A stretch of 64,000 nt of DNA from Aporrectodea caliginosa (GCA_020284085.1 JACEVL010000288.1:62001-126000), one strand, 5' to 3'. Positions 11,978-24,244 are shown, counted from the stretch's first letter. Made by a program: numbers and translations. The notes: a model not told the origin generated them from the letters alone.

Positions 11978-12755
11978 GAATGACAACTAATTTTACAGCG
12001 ATTTTGTTTGTGCTGCTTTCAAATTCCACTGTGTATGCTCCTGTAGTAGATATCAGTCCTCCGGTTTTATTTCCAGTAGCTTTGAGTACAATTAAACCTG
12101 TTTCGTCAATTGCGTAGCGTCCCGTTAAAGTCGAATTAACAACACCAGAAAAATTGGTTATGTTATATGTTGTAAGCGGGTCTGAAGATGGTCTAACCGA
12201 CCACGCTGCGCCACTATTTCCATCTGCACATGTCATAATCGTGTTCAGTGTTCCCTCGTATACAACGGTGTTTCTGAGGGACGTTAGACATTGCTCATAT
12301 ATGTACCTGAAACACAGATTTCGGGCTTCAATGATGCATTTTTCTATTTAATGTTCGCTGTAAAGAACAGAATCATTTAGGTTCAACAAACGCGCAGGTG
12401 CACCGATTATGATATTTAAAATCGCGATCACCTCCGCTGATAAGGCAATGCAGACAATAATTTCGTGGGTTGAACTCCCGTGACTGTCTGAGACCCACAG
12501 CTAGTTTTGTTTTGTTTATAGACATCGATATGCATCGTAGAAAGGTATAGGCCCTAATCTGCCTCAGCGAGAGGCTAAGGCTGTCGATTGATTATGTTAT
12601 TATGTGATCAAGAAGTGAATAAAACCCAGCACGGTTTCTTCAGATAAGAGGCATTTTGAGAAAATTGAGTATTATGTTGATGCCTCACCTTTTGTTGTTG
12701 GTAGAGAGATAACGCAAACAAAGAACAGAAGAAACTCTAGCTGAACCTTTTTCAT
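11978..12755 (-). pseudogene. Copy B, 5' end: signal-peptide exon and frameshifted Ig/V-like exon
   Basis: Exon 1 (12689-12755) encodes a leader starting MKKVQLEFLLFFVCV and ends in phase 1 at GTGAGG. Exon 2 (11978-12306) is 329 bp, two longer than the intact copy C exon: an extra AT in CATATATGTAC next to the acceptor causes an early stop after five codons if the normal TTTCAG acceptor is used. The rest of the exon is open to LVVIRK and closely matches copies A and C. Downstream partners would be the exons at 9955, 8815 and 5448. Either a pseudogene or dependent on an alternative acceptor. Confidence 0.7.
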
Positions 12756-13039
12756 GATTAAGTCCGTGTCTACTGTTCGTCTGAAAATATTCACACTTGG
12801 CAAGACTCATGTTTCTCGCTGCATCCATCTTTGTACGGAAGGTCAATAGCATCATTAGCATGCCAGATGATATCACAAACTTTTAATATTTTCGACAGAT
12901 TGCCATAATTTACAGATAATATTCTGTACTTAAAAATCGATTGTACGAAAATTTGATTTATCTGATATCGAAATAGAACTAAAGACGTCTAAGCGTGTGT
13001 AATTAAAATGCGTAATATGGATCATATCTTTTCCTAACT

Positions 13040-13650
13040 GTCTTATCTTCTGTGGTCTGTCTTTTCAGCCTCAACCTCTTTTAGCATTCTCCTCTTCCTC
13101 CTGCTTCTTCTTTCTCGTCTTCTTCGTCAATTTAATTCCTCCATTCTATCTTGTCATTATATTCCTTCTCATTCTCTTTTTGTTTCAGCTTATTCTCCAT
13201 CACTTTCTGCTGCAAACCCGCCTCTTCGACTTCGTGCACTCCCATCCTAGTCTTTGTCTCTTTCCTCCTCTTTCTTTTCCTCCTTAACTTGCTCCTCTTC
13301 ATCTGGTTTCTTCGCCTGATACTTTTCTGTCTCTGTTTACTCTCAATCAACATCTTCTTCTTCTTCTTCGAATCCTCTTTCTCCAGTTTCTACTCAAACA
13401 TTCCTCTCCTGATCATCCTCCTCTTCCTCGCCTCTTCGTCTTCCTCTATCTCTCCCTCCTCCTCCTTTTCTTTTCATCCACCTTCTCTTCCTTCTTTCAC
13501 ACCTATATCTCGTTTTCCTTCTTCTCCTCCTGCTTCCTCCTCATCCCCAGTTTTCGTTTCTTCTCTGTTGTGACTTATTCCTCTTCATCGTCCTCTTATT
13601 CCTATGATCCTCTCACTCCTATTCTTCTACTTCGCTACATAGGCTCCATC
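13040..13650 (+). repeat. Polypyrimidine tract, copy B
   Basis: Collinear with 1985-2640. It contains long but purely compositional frames. Confidence 0.8.
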
Positions 13651-14089
13651 ATCCTCATTCAGGTTTAAAGCTAGAACGATGCCCATATTCGCAAGGTGGC
13701 AGCAAACATGCTCTTCCAATGTATCTGTTCCGCAGCATTAACGCCATAATTATGTAGAACACACATTCATTCATTCATTTACAGTAAAGAAAACACCTCT
13801 ACTAAGGTTTGCAGTCAACCAATAAGTACACGAAGCATCAGAACGTATCAATTTCACCCCGCCACTACACGTACTATGACAGAACCAGGTCGACTCTTTG
13901 AGAATGGGGACAGCGACGCTAATCATACTTCTTATGGCACAATACCGTTAAACACCAACTAACCAACATATCAGTGGTTTCATCGAAATTCTTTTATATC
14001 GACATTAACGGCATTATTTTGATGACATATTATTATTATAGTTACGCATTTAGTATTACAACGACCGAACATGAATCCTCTGATTTTAC

Positions 14090-14310
14090 TCTGAAATTGG
14101 TCTATTTCATTGTAAAATAACCTCGGATCGTCCTATATTTGAAAGCCTTGTTTCCTGCCACCATCGGCCCTGATCAAGTTGAGAAATACAAGATACGATA
14201 AGCCAATTTCAACAATTTTTGGCCGAGATCTGGCCATTTTTCTCTGATTTTTGTTAGATTTAATTTTTTTTCTCTGACCTTGATAAGACCTCCAATGCCC
14301 CTGAATTTGG
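14090..14310 (+). mobile_element. Half of a foldback MITE (unit B)
   Basis: Matches 3040-3260 and one arm of 56408-57278. Confidence 0.55.
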
Positions 14311-14312
14311 TG

Positions 14313-14680
14313 TCAATACTTTTCCCGTTTAGCTCTTTTCGACTCAAACCGATCAGACGGACGTTCATCGAAATCGTTCATTTTTGTGTGATAAGAAGTA
14401 TAAATAGAGAATGGACCTAAGTTCAAAGATAACACAAGCGTATCTCCCAAAATCTGCAGCTCAGTTCTCTTCATAGTTGTTATTGTTGCTGGCGTTGTCA
14501 TCGTTTTCCTGTAGTCGCTATAGATTCTAAAAGTCCTGAACAGGTGCACAACGACCGTCATTAAGGCAGACCCAGCGATACAGGCAAGGGTAAGGAGCCA
14601 TTGGTACATGGGGCTAAGACTAGGTGAGACCAAGGTTACAGTGTGAGAATATATTGGACTAAGACTAGATGGGGAGATAG
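14313..14680 (-). CDS. Terminal exon: transmembrane segment and cytoplasmic tail
   Basis: Starting after a TTTGCCTCAG acceptor at 14680 (phase 1), the frame runs 121 codons to TGA at 14313-14315. It encodes a Ser/Pro-rich juxtamembrane piece (SPSSLSPIYSH), one clear membrane span (YQWLLTLACIAGSALMTVVV) with a basic stop-transfer region, and a charged tail of about 80 residues with four Tyr but no canonical ITIM or ITAM. It is the only membrane anchor seen in the left cluster. Phase 1 fits the GTAGGA donor of the exon at 15511. Whether it belongs to copy C or to a relic unit is not decidable by reading. The start of the exon is inferred from splice phase. Confidence 0.5.
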
Positions 14681-15510
14681 CTGAGGCAAACACAATCTGA
14701 GATGATATGGGGCTGAAGCTAATTATTAGGCTCAGTAACATGGTTTAAGATCTTACAGGGATAAATATAACTGAGACAACTTGGAAATGTAAAAATGCTG
14801 TGTTTTTACAGGTGCTATAATGTTAAAGATATTTTACATTTTGGAATGGGTGAAAAATATAGGCCTATTTGGTGTATATATTGAGGGTTTTTTTGGGGTT
14901 ATAATGATGGATGAGAGAAACGTGGAGTCTATCATGTATGTTAAGGATGAAGATATTTCTTTGTCAATTGTACTATGCATTTAATAAGCACCAGTGTTTA
15001 ATGACTAAGCGTCAATCCATGGTGCTGAGTAATTGCAAAGGAAAGACTTGGTCAAGGCCCCTACTCAGGCACCCTTTCAGCAGAAGAGACTCGAATCCTT
15101 ACAATCGGCGTGACAAGGCGACCATTGTCATTTTGTCATAATTATGACAATTGTTTCAGTGTAGTTTCCAATGTCAGAGCTTTTGTGTGTATGTCAGCAG
15201 ATGATCGCAAGGTAGGTCTTCTCTAATGTTATAACGATCCCCACTCTCCAGCCACTTCAAGATGCACAAGTCTATGAGGCGTTTGTAATCTGGATAATCT
15301 GGTAATCTAAATTACGGATCACTTTTAACCAGCTGGTCAAGCAGCGAATGGGATACACCAACATAATAAGAAAAACTATTTTTCATTTGGAAATGCATTA
15401 CATCATAGTATTATATCCGAAGTCACAGTGCTAGATGAGCCATTTAGGTCCCTAGAGGTGAATGTTTTATGAACGGTTCTGCTACTATGGTAGATTCATC
15501 ATTCTCCTAC
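14681..15510. other. Intron or flank 3' of DCKK exon P2
   Basis: About 15180-15440 matches 4840-5080 (flank of P1), confirming that P1 and P2 are duplicated units. No other exon seen. Confidence 0.5.
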
Positions 15511-15825
15511 ACGATTCGCTGCAATCGGTCTTATACCGTCCACAATGAACGCTATTTCCCGTATACACGTAATCACCAATTCCAGATATTGTTATTTTTT
15601 TCTCGCTCAACAATTTCCAATCGCAGGACATACACGAGGCGCCGACTACATACATTTCGCATTTGTTATCATCGCAATAAGTATCCTGTATCAAATAGCG
15701 ACTGTCGTTCCTTATGGTAACAACAACTCCACAGACAAATTGGCCACCACAACAGCCGTCAGTCCTCCCATACAGCTCAGCTTTCACCACGCATTCGTCG
15801 TAGATGTCGTTCGGCTTACTCCCAT
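15511..15825 (-). CDS. DCKK-type exon P2, Cys-richer
   Basis: A 315-bp exon (105 codons), phase 1-1, with an AAATGTAAAG... TTTCAG-side acceptor at 15825 and a GTAGGA donor after 15511. It begins DGSKPNDIYDECVVKAEL and ends YKTDCSES. It is clearly homologous to P1 and P3 (VVKAELY, GVVVTI, GDYV, GNSV, KTDCS shared) but has about ten Cys, many at new places (GCCGG, YCDDNKC, SCMSCDW), so its disulfide pattern must differ. No family assigned. Most likely an extracellular module just outside the membrane exon at 14.68 kb. Confidence 0.65.
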
Positions 15826-16443
15826 CTGAAATGTAAAGCCTAAAAATTTCATTGGTTTTTTACGCAAACGCTGCTGAAATTAAAGTGGGTCATATATCGC
15901 ATCATAATTATAAACTATTAAGTTTCAAAAGTCGTAGTTCTACTTGACCGAGCTTCGAAATGTAAAAAGATTTCCTTACTACTGACTAGATAAATGCAAC
16001 ATAATATGCCTACAACCTATAACATTTCTAAGATCTGTTTCTAATGAACTACACGCTGTTCTATTCGCATTATTGCATTCCGTTCATTTGAACAAAACCA
16101 TGTATAAAACCTTTCTTAGATATTAGAACGAGTTCATAAAGATACTAAGATATAGTCAAATGCTATATTATGTAAGCAAATTAAGTATATTCTTTATTGT
16201 GCCAGCTGCAATTCGCATTCCGGTTTACTGACATCACATATAGCAAACAGTCAATGATCAACACGAATAAAGCATTCTAACAACTAAAGGTTTTTCATGT
16301 TTTATTTATGTACAAAATTCATTCGCGCCAAATATTATCAAACTTTGATCACTGGTTGTGTAAAATTCTGAGGTACACGACCACTATACAAGATCATCAA
16401 GCAATTACCACCAAACAAGTGTGCACACCAATAATTATTAGGC
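15826..16443. other. Intron of unit P2
   Basis: Weakly collinear with introns at 5449-5850 and 24582-24950. No exon seen. Confidence 0.4.
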
Positions 16444-16760
16444 AGCATTATAGTATCAGCACATAGCCTACGGACCGCTGCTTTGGAACTCCCTGCCCAA
16501 AAAACTTACTTGTCTACCCACAGTCTATCAGTTCAAAAATAAATTAAAAGTTCACCTTTTGACTGCAACTGTTTAAGATTTACTACATGGATCGTGTATG
16601 CATTGCTCTGTTTTTTTTTATGATACTAGTTAACTCTGCATTTGTTGTTTGTTTTATTTCCTGTAAGAATAACTATGGACACCATAACAAGGATTGTTTG
16701 AAGACGTACTGTTGTAAATAATGAATAAACAAAATACTGTGAGATTAATGATTGATGAAA
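16444..16760 (+). mobile_element. LINE C-terminal fragment with 3' tail
   Basis: The frame YGPLLWNSLPKKLTCLPTVY and then FKNKLKVHLL ends at a stop at about 16575. The GPLLWNSLP box and basic C-terminus are typical of CR1-like LINE ORF2 ends. The 3' region is AT-rich with AATAAAC. Confidence 0.65.
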
Positions 16761-17932
16761 CTAGGGTGACCCTACTAGCGGAACCTTATGTTCCTTTGGG
16801 TCTGCCTATTGACGCCACTGCACATGAATGTCTTGATTGTATTTGTTTGTAATAGTATTATGGTGATCAATAAAAGAATTGATTGATGTTATGGCTAGTC
16901 AAAGGTAAACAGGGTTACGTGAAGAGGTCGAAGGGAATAGGCCAATGGCTTTTTGGAGGGAGAGACTTATGGAGAATATGGCCAGGTTTCCTAGGACCGC
17001 CAAAACAGGCAGGTGTCGGCTTTAAAGCATAGTTTTTCAAAGGTTACAACCAATTATTATGCCCATTATAGATTTACCTCTATCATAAATTCATCATTAA
17101 TTTCTAACCTCTCGTCATGGAAATATTATTTTACAAATTAAGGCAACGTTCAGATCAGAATTGCCATTTCAATATGGACCATGGTATTCTCGTGTTCAGC
17201 TAATTATTAATCTAGTAGTAATACATGAGCGAGCAACGTTATGAAGCTGCTAGGCAAGTGTCCAAGCTTCTCATATCATCGTAATCAGCTATAACCTTCA
17301 GTTAACTAAGTAAGTAGCTTTGATCTGCATCCCACAGGCACACGCAATTGACGTATAGAACGATTACAACAAAATCTAAAATTGGATCCTGTGCTCATTA
17401 TATATGCAAAACATTTGTTCACAAACCTGTTCCTGTTAACAGTGCTATCACACTCTGTTTCCTAACACTGCACATTACTGTTCTTGAATATAGGACATTC
17501 TACTACAATATCGGTGAGTAGGCCTATGAGATTTCTCATTCACACTTACCAGCTTCTGATTCATCAGCCTTCTCAGCTTCACTGTCACTTCGTCTTTATG
17601 TATAGGCCTACTCTGTGGCAGTTTCAGTTTCTCCATCTCATTCTTCACTATCAGGAAATCGCTTTTTGCGCGAAAATCCACTCTTAAGTAAATTCATATA
17701 ACGTGGCAATTGATAAAAGCCTTGTTTATAAGTCTAGCGAATCCAAAAGAAGCCGCAGCAAGTGTATAGCAGAGATATATACGGAAATAAAACTGGGGCA
17801 GCGATATATATGTCTATATATATGCTGGAATGTCCGGAAAGACGATCTTTTGTTCGGAAGATGCTGGGGCTAACCGTTGACCCCGGGGATAAGGGCGTAG
17901 CCCATATAGACCTATACCCCTGGTCCACGGGC
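16761..17932. other. Mixed repeat debris and intron remnant
   Basis: 16760-16890 looks like another LINE 3' end (CAATAAAAGAATTGATTGAT). 17040-17360 matches the conserved intron of units P1 and P3 (5880-6200; 25020-25340). No gene seen. Confidence 0.4.
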
Positions 17933-18854
17933 TAGAGCCCTGCGCCGACTTCATAGTGTCGGCGGCGGCGCGCCGGTCATTTTTGGTCGGCGGCGGCCGA
18001 CCAACAAAAATCGGCGGCGGCGGCGGCGCGGCGCGGCGTGGTCGGCGCCAGTAACGAATCCAGAATTTTATGAGGAGGTCAAATGGGCGGCCGAACTTTT
18101 GAAATATTTTGAATTTCCACACTGTAATTGTAGCATTTTAAGCCGTCGTCTGAACAAATTTCTCTATTATTTCAGTGCTGATAGCAATCAGCTGTCACTC
18201 GTACTTAAGATGTAGCCTAGTTTGAATCGTGTTTGAGTTTGACACAGACATTACTAGGAAACCAGACATTTATTGAGATGAATTTAAAAACTAGAAAAAA
18301 GGGCCTTCGTTCAATTTCAAAGAAAGCCATGAGCTTTTAGTAAACGAATTGCTGACTACAAAACACAATTATAAATATAATAAACTTCGTTTATTATTTC
18401 AAACTGACACACCACAATATGATCACAATTCATAGTATTAGCGGATGATCACAAATAATTAAATAAATCGAATTTAACTGTTTGGCAGCCATGCACGCGC
18501 CCATCACGTCCTACTGCTCATTTTACGAACGCCATATGGCGAATGAAAGGAGGAGTAGACCTTTGGGATGGTAGCGAATCAATCGCGCGACCATGCTGAT
18601 CTTCTAATTTTCGTGCCAAGGTGTTACCATTTACCCTAAACCCCTTTCCATGGTGTCTCACAAGTAATTAATTTTAAAAATTGTCAATTTGCTAAAACTT
18701 TAGTCAACATAACAGGAAGAGTGAGATATATTTTATAAAATAGGCCTACTTATAGATTAAGGAGTCCTGGTGCCATCTGTTTTTCTATCAAAAACAGCTT
18801 TTCCGCAAGTTTGCTTTTAGTAGCTTCAGGCATCGCGACACTATTTATAATTAT

Positions 18855-20606
18855 TAGTGTGGTCCAGAAACCATACAGAAAAGTTTAAGTTTGTGGAATC
18901 ATTCCTCCACAAGGCTTATTTTTGTCCACTGGGTATAGATAGTTAGCCTGTTAAATTTCAGCCTAATTGTGTAACATTTAGAGGTCAACCCATTCTAGAC
19001 ATTTTACTTGTGTGCTAATGTGTCTTTTTGTCGTGTTTACAATGGAAGAAAAAGAGTCTTCACTAGCAGGACCGTTAATGCTGCACTGGGACGGTAAAAT
19101 GTTGCCCGACATTTATGGATCAAAAGAAAATGTGGACCGCATAGCTGCTATTGTCACTGGAAGGGTCAGGAAAAACTTTTGACAGATCCAAAAATGGAGA
19201 GGTACAGTTGAGTCTCAGGCCAAGGCCTGTGTTGAAGTAATTGAGAAATGGAATCTGAGTTCACAGATCAAAGGCCTCGTATTTGACACAACAACCAGAA
19301 ACACATGGCTTCATAAAGGTGCATATTTATGATACTTTAGAATTCACCTTTATTTGGGAACTGAAATGGTCTGGCTTGCATGCCGTCATCACGTCATGGA
19401 AGTCGTCTTGTCAAATGTCTTCTTGTCTCTGTTTGGTCCAACCGAAGGTCCATCAACTGCGCTATTCAAGCGATTTCAGACAGAATGGCCATCATTGAGC
19501 CAAGATGCTTATTTCTCAGCAACTGATGAACTGTTTCAGGATCCATTATTGAACAAACTGCCACAGAAAATGCTTGGTTATTTACCAGGTGCTCTTGAAA
19601 CCCAGCATCCAAGGAGTGATCATTAGGAATTTCGACGTTTATCCTTCTGGTTTCTTGGTGTACACAAAAGCAGCGAATCATCTCGAGCTCCAGGTCCAAC
19701 GCATCACGCCAGATGGATGGCAAAACCCATTTATGCACTGAAAATATTCCTTTTTAAGACTCAATTCAAGTTGACTGCTCGCGAATCCAAGAATTTCACA
19801 GATTTGGCTCTGTTTGTCAGCCTTGATTATGTCAAACAGTGGAAGGAAGCACCGCGTGGAATCCGAGCCCCTCTCAATGACATCAAATTTTTATCAGTTC
19901 TGAAGACCTACCTAAACCAGACTGTTGTCAGCAAAATACATGCAACATTTTCAAGGCACCTCTGGTTTCTGTGTAAACGTTTCTGTGTAAACATTTGGTG
20001 GCCCTAACCCGTTTTGATGACAGAGTCTCATCAAAAATGAAAGGAAAGATGGTACGAAATCTGCAACGTGTCTTGGCGTGTACAGTTGACAAGTGAATCT
20101 GAGAAGCTGAAACTGGAGAAACTGGTGACAGAAAGGACATCTTTCTTTGATGTCCTAATGGAAAAAGGCAAAGAAAAGACTCAGTTGTTTATCAAGTAAC
20201 CACCAGAACAGTGGACAGATGATCGAGTCTTCAACAGATTTTGCGAACTGGCTGCACGCATGACAGTGGTGAATGACGTAGATGAGAAGGGGGCACAGTC
20301 TTATCGAAAAGTACAATGACATGCTGACAAAGAAAGAGGAACAGAAACAGTTTATTCTTCAACTGGTCGCAAACCATCGCAAGACTTTACCAACTCCATC
20401 CAAGACAGCGCTCATGTCATAGATTTACCATTGCGGAACAATGTATCTATTTTTGTTGAGATAACATAAAAAGTGTCAATTGGGTTGACCTCTAGATTTT
20501 ATTTTTTTTCTTTAAAATTTTGCATGATTGTTATAATCATGATAAGGAACAAAACTAGCCTTGTGGACAACTGAAATCTGTTACTTGATTTTTGTGGACC
20601 ACCCTA
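18855..20606 (+). mobile_element. DNA transposon with broken transposase, nested in the hAT element
   Basis: Ends TAGTGTGGTCCA and TGGACCACCCTA, flanked by an 8-bp duplication ATAATTAT (18847-18854, 20607-20614). Inner terminal regions share CCACAAGGCT and TAGAGGTCAACCC motifs. The same terminal design is seen in the MITE at 56408-57278. Confidence 0.75.
19042..20420 (+). pseudogene. Transposase-like gene with RNase-H-like motifs, degenerate
   Basis: A protein can be followed across several frames with stops. It has LMLHWDGKMLPDI (first Asp), GLVFDTTTRNT (second Asp), a VWLACRHHVMEVVL block with the C..H pair seen in hAT transposases, RWMAKPIYALKIFLFKTQFK, and a downstream LTARESKNF region. 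The layout suggests a hAT-like DDE transposase in agreement with the 8-bp target duplication, but the family is inferred. Stop codons (for example near 19180 and 19624) and frame changes show it is inactive. Confidence 0.65.
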
Positions 20607-20889
20607 ATAATTATATCCAATTTATCACAATTAAAGTTAATATTATTTATTTCGAGAACGTGAATTGATTTTATAAATCCCATATAGTCTTTGTTTCATA
20701 GCAGTTTAATCCATAGCAGTGTAAAATGCAGATCGACAATCCGAAAGCCACTAGTAGGCCTACTTAGGGATTTGCAATTTCTTAAAATGCATGCTGCACT
20801 GAGGGGTTAACTTGACCCGACAGGTATTTTTATGGAATTAACTAGAGGGGTTGAAAATGAATTCGGGTGTTGAACACTCCCAACCCCCG

Positions 20890-21340
20890 ACAATTCAATC
20901 ACCATATATATATATATCATCTGTCTTACATACATACTATATATATATATATATATATATGTACATACATACTACAAATGTATATATATATATATATATG
21001 TAGTATGTATGTAAGACAGATGACCTTTTCGATCTTCTCTCATTCCTATCCATCTATTAAATCTATCTGTCAGTCATTCAAGCTACCCATTCATTCATTC
21101 ATCAATCCATCCATCTATCAATCCATCCATCTATCCATCATCCCATCCATCCATCCAACCTCCCCACCAATATATCCATCTATCTATCCATCCATCCCAT
21201 AATCTGTCTGCTCTCTGTCTGCTGTCTGCCTGCCTGCCTGTGTCTCTGCCTGTCTCTCTCTGTCTCTGTAGGCCTATGTCTGTCTGTCTTTGTCTGTCTG
21301 TCTGTCTGGCTGTATGTCTGTCTATGTCTACTTCTGTAAC
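20890..21340. repeat. AT hairpin followed by tetranucleotide repeats
   Basis: 22-nt perfect inverted arms CATCTGTCTTACATACATAC.. (20918-20939 and 21001-21022) enclose (TA)n. Then come (ATCC/ATTC)n to about 21200 and (GTCT)n to about 21330. Frames across it are compositional. Confidence 0.9.
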
Positions 21341-21443
21341 CCACTGAAGCAAACAATTTATTGTGAAATCATGTAAAAACATGAAAAATGCAACAAAACA
21401 ATTAAACATATCAGCGTGGCATCGCGGCGCGCCGACGAATTAT

Positions 21444-21476
<33 letters not shown>

Positions 21477-21845
21477 GCCGATCCACAAAAATCGGCGGCG
21501 GCAGCGCCCAAGAAATGTCGGCGGCGGCGGCGCGGCGGCCGGCGCAGGGCTCTACCACGGGCTAGCACATGTAGGAGATATTTGGATGCACGCGAAAATC
21601 AAGATACCTTGAGCCGCTGAAGGCTAATTGGGAGTTTAACTTGACCCGCCCAAGGCTGCTGCCCGGACGGCGTCCAAGCTGTGGTGGTCTAATAAGTGGC
21701 AGAGCCAGGACGGTGTTCAACCTTGAAAATAAGTGCCTAGACTCCGTCCATGATCGCCCATTCACACTTTAAGCCCTGAGTTTAGGCGAAAAAATATATT
21801 AATATTGGGGGGGCTCAATGCCTGGGCAGGCCTGAAGGAGTACCA

Positions 21846-22090
<245 letters not shown>

Positions 22091-22454
22091 GGCCCTATTG
22101 TAACGACTCATACAATTCGGTTGTAGCCTGAAATAAGTAAGTAACCTTTAAAATGTATTTTATAGATTTGGGTAAGCCAGTGGTGGTTCAAATACGGCAC
22201 TGGTAGACATTTATGTAGCGCCAATTCTGCACACGATGACTAAGATCTGCCTTTCGGAAGGACGTTGAGAGGCCTTTGTGATAGGTGAAGGTGGGTTTGT
22301 CACAGACAGCGATAGAAGACGTATGCACTCAGACAAGGACTTGATAGGCGCCGACAGGAAAAGCTATCTCATAGAAGATAACGGTTTCGCGACGGACCGG
22401 AGCTAAGTGGAAAAGAAGAAGGTGTATACTTCCCCGCGCGCGATCGTTCCCCGT
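22091..22454. other. Repeat-like DNA without gene
   Basis: TTTATGTAGCGCC near 22210 resembles the GGCGCTATA 3' ends of local LINEs. No coding signal. Confidence 0.35.
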
Positions 22455-22924
22455 CAAATTGCGCTATATAAGTGGCCGATGCGAGGGTCCGAGGCACTCG
22501 TTGTACACAGGACGTATCCGATCTGCCAGAGCTCTATCCGTTCTCCCAACCACCAGTATATAATTATAGGCTCTCTTACGATCTTCACCCGACTCTGCAA
22601 CAGGGCTCTCTTCCGATCTTCCACAGGACGTGTACATCGGCTACACACCGCTCCCTGTCCAGAATAACTATTCAGAAGCGCTCTCAGCACGTATGTTTCT
22701 GGGCGAAAAGAAACGTCTTTAAAGAACGAGAGACCAAAGAGGAAGGAAAAACTAGTCATTAGTTTAGCCCTTAATGAGGGGGGAAGGTCATTCCAAGTAG
22801 AGGGACCAACCACAACAAATGCCCGGCGTTGAGCCAAGTCAGTCCTAGTCCTAGGAACAAAAAGATCTAGCCAATCAGCAGAGCGCAAGACGTGTACATC
22901 GGCTACACACCGCTCCCTGTCCAT
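22455..22924 (-). mobile_element. LINE C-terminal fragments (two overlapping pieces)
   Basis: The minus strand encodes DLFVPRTRTDLAQRRAF and then VVGPSTWNDLPPSLR, the C-terminal block of CR1/L2-like LINEs, ending near the GCGCTTCTGAATAG tail at about 22660. A 35-bp stretch of the same LINE (22626-22660) is repeated at 22889-22923, showing two adjoining copies. A CGCTATATAA-type end lies at 22462. Confidence 0.65.
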
Positions 22925-22929
22925 GACGC

Positions 22930-24060
22930 GAATTCAGCCGTATGTCTCTGCGTCCTCTGGCCCGTTCATGGAAACGGATTTCGCCCAAAGCTCTCAACCA
23001 CTGCGGCGTATGCCATCTCGTCATCTGGCGAAGTTTCGTCTGTCCCTGCTGTTAAAGTTTTGTTTTGAGTGTGTGAAGTTAAAGCAGACTAAGACAAGGA
23101 TTATTGTAGTGTTTTTTATAGGCAATCACGGGGAATGCGCAAGATACCTTTTCTCATCATGCGCAAATTTCTACACATTTCAAAGGATATCGTGTTCGCA
23201 TTATTGTATTTGTATTAGATTTAGTCGTAGATATTTTTATTGCTTAACTTGTATTCCAATTGCTTTCGGTTTAAATAAAAGTAGAAGTTAATCTCTCAAT
23301 AATAACGTCTGCACCGTTGATTAGGCGAAAATAAGTAGAGGAAGAAGAAGTAGAAACTCAGAGTTTGGAAGGTGAGATTCTAACTTATATAGAGCTCGAT
23401 CCTTGCCTTTTACACCACTTCCTACAGTCATGCAACAAGACGGAACTCCCGACCCCTGGGACAGGATTGAGGTAATGCCTTACGCTGGGGAGGGATACGT
23501 AGCACTACCACTACCACATGCGACTAAGCTACCGACATCTACGACTATATGGAGTTTGACGATAGGGAAGCACCGGAACATGACAATAGACCTATAACCA
23601 TAGAGTTGCAATATATTAATTTCATTAGAACTGAGCTAGAAATAGTCTGTGAATTGTATCTTGATTTATATATTTAGCTGGAAGAGAATCTGCACCTGCA
23701 AGGCGCGCTGATGTATGAATGGCACGAAATTAGTTGAGGAATTCTTCGGGGAGCCTAGGTAAAATGTCACACACCGACCACTGAGGTTCGAATCCAGGGT
23801 AAAGGTGCTAGATCGAACCCTGGATGACTTTTGGAATAGTTCAGCCTTTGTCAAGAACCGATTTTAAGTCGTTTATTGCGTACACTTTTAAACTCTCTTA
23901 ATTGCTTAGGTCACTTGAGTCTCTGTTAAGTCTCCTTTGTCTTGCATATCGTGACAACATCTAATTAACTCTATTAATAAAGAAACTCAACTTAAGCATA
24001 ATGTGGCGAAAAACGTCGGGGAAGCAGTCGAAGCTCTGTCGGATTATCTTTCTTCCGCTC
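22930..24060. other. Intergenic DNA, no gene recognised
   Basis: Contains an AATAAAAG signal near 23272 and short pieces that might be retroelement-derived. An inverted pair around 23783-23822 (GGTTCGAATCC and TCGAACCC) includes a box-B-like motif. Nothing else supported. Confidence 0.35.
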
Positions 24061-24070
24061 TATCTATCTA

Positions 24071-24133
<63 letters not shown>

Positions 24134-24189
24134 GTGTGTCTCTCTCTCTGCTCTCTGTCGCTCTAGTCTCTCTCTCTCTGTGTGTTTGT

Positions 24190-24242
<53 letters not shown>
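24061..24242. repeat. (TC)n microsatellite truncating the duplicated unit
   Basis: Begins (TATC)n and continues (TC)n. Homology between unit P3 and unit P1 stops at its right edge (about 24262). Confidence 0.97.

Positions 24243-24244
<2 letters not shown>

Larger units (their letters stand above)
17933..21554. mobile_element. hAT-type element with CGG-rich ends and nested insertions
   Basis: Inverted ends TAGAGCCCTGCGCCG (17933) and CGGCGCAGGGCTCTA (to 21554) are flanked by an 8-bp duplication CCACGGGC (17925-17932, 21555-21562). Both subterminal zones are extremely GC-rich (GGCGGCGGC) and share the motif CAAAAATCGGCGGCGG. Inside are a second transposon (18855-20606) and simple repeats (20890-21340). 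No transposase of its own was recognised. Confidence 0.85.

Noticed and set aside
13132..13573. Basic (Lys/Arg-rich) or Ser/Phe-rich frames in the CT tract
   Set aside because: Compositional frames of the polypyrimidine tract, not conserved in frame between copies A, B and C.
22600..22622. CTCTTCCGATCT resembles the end of a sequencing adapter
   Set aside because: It lies in a LINE-related repeat with a similar CTCTTACGATCT 40 bp away; 12 bases alone do not show contamination.
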